Shown: positions 36,601 through 42,600 of the stretch, piece by piece
Numbering within the stretch: position 1 is the stretch's first letter
Layout: each line of letters opens with the position of its first letter
Assembly: GCA_032622095.1 (NCBI GenBank)
Contig: CP136063.1
Span: forward strand, 281,847,426 to 281,911,425
Source of the DNA: Siphonodentalium dalli
Taxonomy: Eukaryota; Mollusca; Scaphopoda; Gadilida; Siphonodentaliidae
Direction of reading: 5' to 3'
Length of the DNA: 64,000 nucleotides
Program-made: the position numbers and the translations under genes
The notes under the pieces: model-generated
Told to the model about the DNA's origin: nothing
The model's input: only the letters and a program-made list of their open reading frames with translations
The model's database searches: none

Positions 36601-39600
36601 ATATAAGAAAAAATGGTAAAAAGTGTTAAAAAAAGATTTTTTTTAGGCCAATGCATTCTCTTATATATGCGAGGCGACCTATGGTCGACTCGCATGTATA
36701 AGAGAATGCATTGGCACAGGGCATAACTGTAACTATCACAATGTGGTCAAGGAGCCGGTTCCAATGATATCCATATGTGTATGGTTCTATTGAGACAGAC
36801 CGAAGATATTTTAGGCTGTTGAATCTTTATTTGGCCGGTTTTGGCCGGTTTGTTGGGTAAAGGGTTAACCACAGCAGAATTATGGGTAACTTTTCAGGAT
36901 TTAGTCGGAAATATGGCTTGTTGCCATTCATTGGAATCTAGCCGAGAGCTTTCCGATGAATGGCAACAAGCCATATTTCCGACTAAATCCTGAAAAGTTA
37001 CCCATAATTCTGCTGTGGTTAAGGAGTCGATTAATTAGAGCATCACTGTATATCCTGAGAGAATTACTCGTCAACGAGTATTTAGTGAAGGATTAAAGGG
37101 AGACTGTACACCAATTTCAATAAATTCCTGGTGATAACAACGATCTAATATCAATATTATATAGAACAATAATTAATTTATCTTCTTTAAATGTTCAGGT
37201 TAACAGGTTATCTTAAGCCATAAATTAAATTATGAATTTCAGTGTACAATACGTAATCAAATTAACCCTTTACCCAACAAACCGGCCAAAACCGGCCAAA
37301 TAAAGCTTCAACAGCCTAAAATATCTTCGGTCTGTCTCAATAGAACCATACAAATATGGATATCATTGGAACCGGCTCCTTGACCACATTGTGATAGTTA
37401 CAGTTATGCCCTGTGCCAATGCATTCTCTTATATATGCGAGTCGACCATAGGTCGCCTCGCATATATAAGAGGATGCATTGGCCTAAAAGAATCTTTTTT
37501 TAACACTTTTTACCATTTTTTCTTACATTTTTTAACAATTTTATAATTTTTAATGTGTTAGGCCAATGCATTCTCTTATATATGCGAGGCGACCTATGGT
37601 CGACTCGCATATATAAGAGAATGCATTGGCACAGGGCCCTTCTGTTGGGTAAAGGGTTAATTGATGGAAAGTAGATTGGGCAACATGTGGCACAGATGAT
37701 AGTTTAAAAAAACATTGATTAGTGACTGTACAAAAACATTGATTAGTGACTGTACAAAAACATTGATTAGTGACTGTACAAAAACTTAATGAGTAAGTGG
37801 GATTATTATGCATATAATATAACATTAATATGATATATTCGCTTGTATATGTAAACTGTAAAATAATTCTCGACGATGATAGTTCTATTTTTGCATTCCG
37901 GCTAATCTGCCATCCATAACATTACTTGACACTGAACAGACTTTGATAAAATGGAAATTAGGTAACCTTATACTACAAAGCAGAGATTATCTTAGAAACC
38001 AACAGCAACAATTGAGTGCAGTAGCCCTTTAAGATATGGATGTTGTTTGCTTGTGTTCCATGGAGAATTGATGCAAGTCTGTATGTTAAGCCAAAACATT
38101 CCACACAAAAATATGTCAGACCAACTTCTATCCATAATTCATGGAATGCAAAAAAATCGACATCAATTCCTTACATTTAGTTTCAACTGTCATATTAATT
38201 GAGCATTTCACATCCATTTTAAACACTGTTTCGAATGCATGTATGAGTGTAAATATATCTATGTATAAGACTTGGTTACAATCACAAACCATTATTTGTG
38301 CATATGCTTCAAATATATCATCAGGCATTGAATGTATCATCTTTAGGCAAATACAACCACATTACACAATATTTTCTTGACAACAATATTCCTGACCAAC
38401 ATGTTTTGAATTCACCATCTAGTGCACGAAATCTTCATCACTGAATGAGTTAGGATAACTAAACACAGATGCTAGTTCTTTCTAATTTCTCACTGAACAT
38501 AGATTTACAAACCAACATGTTTCGTTTTCATCATCCAGTGAATGAAATCTTTGTCACTGAATCAGTTAGGACAGCAGTACTGCCGCCACCAATGCGGCCT
38601 AATAATGTACCCCACACATTGGGCTAGCATCACCAAATTCACCATCTGTGGACCTCATTCCGCTTAGGCCTCATCATCTGGGAAGTATCTATAGTCTCAA
38701 ATTAATATTGCTTCTTTTAGTTACTTTTTCTCTTCTGTTCAGTTTCTATATCTCCTAATTTGCAGAATATAAATTGCATAATAGAGGTGACTAATGGGTG
38801 AACATCAACTTCAACTGGGGAACTTCAATCTGATCCTAGTTCTCCCATAGCAGTTAAGGCCTATTAAAGCAGAATCGGGTCCCCTGAGGGTGAATTTGAT
38901 GACACTAGCCCGCTATGCAGGATTGAGTCACTAAAATTCTGTTAAAGGTACTCAATCCGATTCGACGGTCCCTATATCATCAGATTCCAACAACAAGAAC
39001 ATTTTTGAAATGCCACTTCGTTATCAGAATCGATGAAGTGCCCAAAAATAATGCTAACCACAGTCAAATATAGTATAAAATTGCCCAAAAAACCTGTTAT
39101 TTATCAACTTTTGTTCAACGAAATTTTGTCGGTTGTCAAATATCTGACACAAAAAAGTCACTGGATTTTAGAGTTATCAATCTTCATCCGCTATCTTGTC
39201 AGATAAGTTCTTCTCGTCGACAGTTTACTGGGCCACTTATATTAAATAATAGATTTCAAATATCGATATCTGATCACTCCTAGCTTTGATGGGTGGGTTC
39301 CTCGACTCGAATCAAATATTTTTTACCCCCGAATCCAAGGAAATAGTAATTTGCGAGCGTTAATTCGGATTGAGTACCTTTAATGATAGAAAACTAAATT
39401 CAGACTTAACGGACATGTTTCGTTTTCACCGTCCAAAGCACAAAATCTTCGCCGCTGAATAAGCTGGTACAGCTGTTCAGACTCCATGCTGATAGTTCTT
39501 AATAATTCCCCATGAAATATAGATTTACTAACCGACATGCTTGGTTTTCACCATCCAGTGGACAAAATCCTTGCCGCTGAACGAGCTAGGATAGCTATGT

Positions 39601-42600
39601 AGACCCCGACGCTGGTTTTTTATGATCCCGCTGCTTCTCAGATCTTTAACGAGCTCAGCGTACTCATCCGGTTCACAGATTATGTCTCCTGCATCTGTAT
39701 TCAGAGAACATTATAAATGAAAATGAAGACATAATCCAAATAAGCAAATGGGTACCAATGTGGTGCAGATAACATCCTGGCCATAAAATGCATTTCTAGT
39801 CATAAAAAACATCTTGAGATGATGGGTTGAGTAAACGGGTGGGGAATCAATATAGGGCCCTACAAATCTTAGATTTAAAGTTGAACTAAATCTTGAAACC
39901 AAAATCAGTATATTAGTTTTTAATCGAACTGAACCTCAAAACCAAAAATAGATTATCAACTGTGCCGTCACGTTAGTGGATAAATAAAACATGTTTAGGT
40001 AACAAGGTGGGCATATAGCAAAATTAACATATTATTTACATGGATATTTCCAACATGGAACCTTGTGAAATAACATAAATGTCTAAACCAAATATCATCA
40101 ACAAGTAAAAATTAAATTTATTGACAGGGAGAGCTTTCCGATGAATGGCAACAAGCCATATTTCCTACTAAATCCTGAAAAGTTACCCATAATTCTGTTG
40201 TGGTTATGGAGTCGATTACTTAATAGGGCATTACTGTATACCTAGCTCCTTCGTCGCAGTACTTGGGTCTGGTAACTGTGGAGCATCTGGAGGCGGCGGG
40301 TTATCTTCGACCTCTTTGAATGCCTTCATGAAGGCATTTTTATTTTTGACCTGGAATTTAAATTATATTTTAAGTTCATAATCTATTTAACTTCTTGAAG
40401 TTTTAAAGTTTCCATACTGGAACATTAACTTAGATATATATTCCTACCTTTATAATAAGTGTTTCATCATCTTAGACCAATTTTATATCAATGGTAATTT
40501 GTGAAATTAACTTTTTTCCCATGCAATATTCTATGGGGCACTATTTGCATGTATACGATCATAGGGTTTCTCTGTTTGTATATCTTTCCTGTAGTCCGTC
40601 ACTGGTCCACACTGTAAGGTAATTCATGGGGCTGACTGAAAGTATACCATTGTAGCGAGTAAGAATTCTGATAGCTAGGATTCAGAAACTCTGGAGCGTT
40701 TTGGGAGGGAAAATCGAAGGCAAATCGTGTTCTTCGCACTTTCCATTCATTCCAACGAAATGTTCGGAACAAACTCTGGAGTTGCGTCCGACCGAACAGC
40801 AGGCCTCAGCCTAGGGGTTCAGAACAGGGAGACTTGAAGTCTCCCTCCAGGAAATTTAGGGAGACTTCAGGAAATTTAGGGAGACTTCAGGAAATTTAGG
40901 GAGACTTCAGGGAGAAGTGGGGAGACTACCAAAAATTGACAATTTTCAAATAAATTGAAATATCGCTTTATTTTATAACATCAATAACAAATTAAAAAAG
41001 TTAAAATAAGAAATAAAACTAAAATAATATTTTGACTTTATCTGAAATTAGCGTAATTAATTGTTATTATACATTTAACAGTCTGAATCATGATCAGATG
41101 TAGTTGGTGGACCCAACTAATCAAATATTCAGCCGTGCTCTGATAATTAACGTCAGATTTGCGGACAAGATCATGATTCAGATGATGCATGTAACTTTTT
41201 AAGTTTAATTTGGTCACGGCTGTAATGTGGGTGTCCGCTAAAATAAACAATAAGGACTAACTAACAAAGAAGTTGCTAAAGCTTTTATTAATTAATGGCC
41301 TCCCTTAATTAATGCCAACATCACTGGTATAATCCGATTAAAGCAATAAACTTGACATTTATTTACGGCTACGGAAGCGGTCTCTTCAAAAAGTGAGACG
41401 CGGTCTCTTCAAAATGTACGACACGTTACCGAAACGAACTTCCGAACATACTCTGATAATTGCGTAATTGTTTTTATATCTGAAAAGCGGGACGGCGGTC
41501 TTTTAAGTTAATTAAAACATTTATTTGTGACACTCACGATGGTCAGTAACAACAGAGATGCGAACATATCGTGTTTTCAGCGTGTCAAAACATTCGTGAT
41601 TAACATTCATTACCGCAAAGCAAACAAAGGCGACTGAATAACAACACAAAACAATAGGTCATATTTTATTTTTTATTTTAAACACTTGGGTCTTTGTCTC
41701 TGAATCGTCTGTTTCTTTTTGGGATGGCTGCCACAATTCATCTATATACGGACATGTCTGGGGAAAAAACTAGAAAAAAAATTAAGAAAAAAAAACAAAA
41801 AAATCCCCCTAAAATTGAAGGCGACTTCGATTTCGCCTTAGAGCTACGATAGGGCGAAGTCAACGACAGTAAGTCGACAATCTCGCCCGAGTCGCCTTGT
41901 GAGCTGAGGCCTGCCGAACAGTCTTTCCTGCCGACTCGAAATTTCCAAATACTTTGATGCGATTTATTGTCAGGAAATCGGTGTAATTTTACCATCCGGT
42001 TATCAACCACCTTCCCCGTTTAATTGTGACATTCTTTTACATGTACTCAAAAATACAACTTTCCCATGATCAAATTCGTTGTTTCTTGAAATAAATGACT
42101 AAATACTTCGATGAAAACAAATGCATTCTGATTAGTATACAAAGAGCGGTACCAAACCGGATGTAATTAATCAGACTTTTACGCACAAGAGAGTTCCAGG
42201 AATCAGGAGGCGATAACTCATAGGCGCTATACAACTTATTACAAGCTGCACTGATTCAATTCAAAATTATGGTGCTCCACCTTTGATAAATACAGATGCT
42301 TGAACATGTAGAAGGCCAGGTGAAATATCTTTTGTTTGTCTTTATATCGGTTGCTTATATTTCCTGAACATCCCTCCAGCTGAATAATAGATTATTCCAA
42401 CGTAATACTTTCAGTCAATCCATTTAGAAAATAAAGAGTTAAACTAAACCCACAGTTTTGGACTTTAACCCTTCCATTACAGGAGATTCCTGAAATTTTG
42501 CGAAAACCCTGTGCCAATTATGCAGTCTCTTACATACGCGTGTCTCCCATAGCCTTGCATATATAAGCGAATACATTTACCATACAATATTTACCTTCAT

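Larger units (their letters stand above)
36212..37097. mobile_element. H-family element hosting nested E and B elements
   Basis: H left half (CCCTTTCTTTACTGAGTGGA ... GAACTTATTTTTATCTGAA) and right half (ACTCGTCAACGAGTATTTAG) are separated by the E element at 36441-37050, which is itself split by a B element. Confidence 0.85.

Noticed and set aside
41738-42010. 90-codon ORF reading MVDNRMVKLHRFPDN
   Set aside because: It crosses the right end of the hAT element and its target duplication; no recognisable domain.
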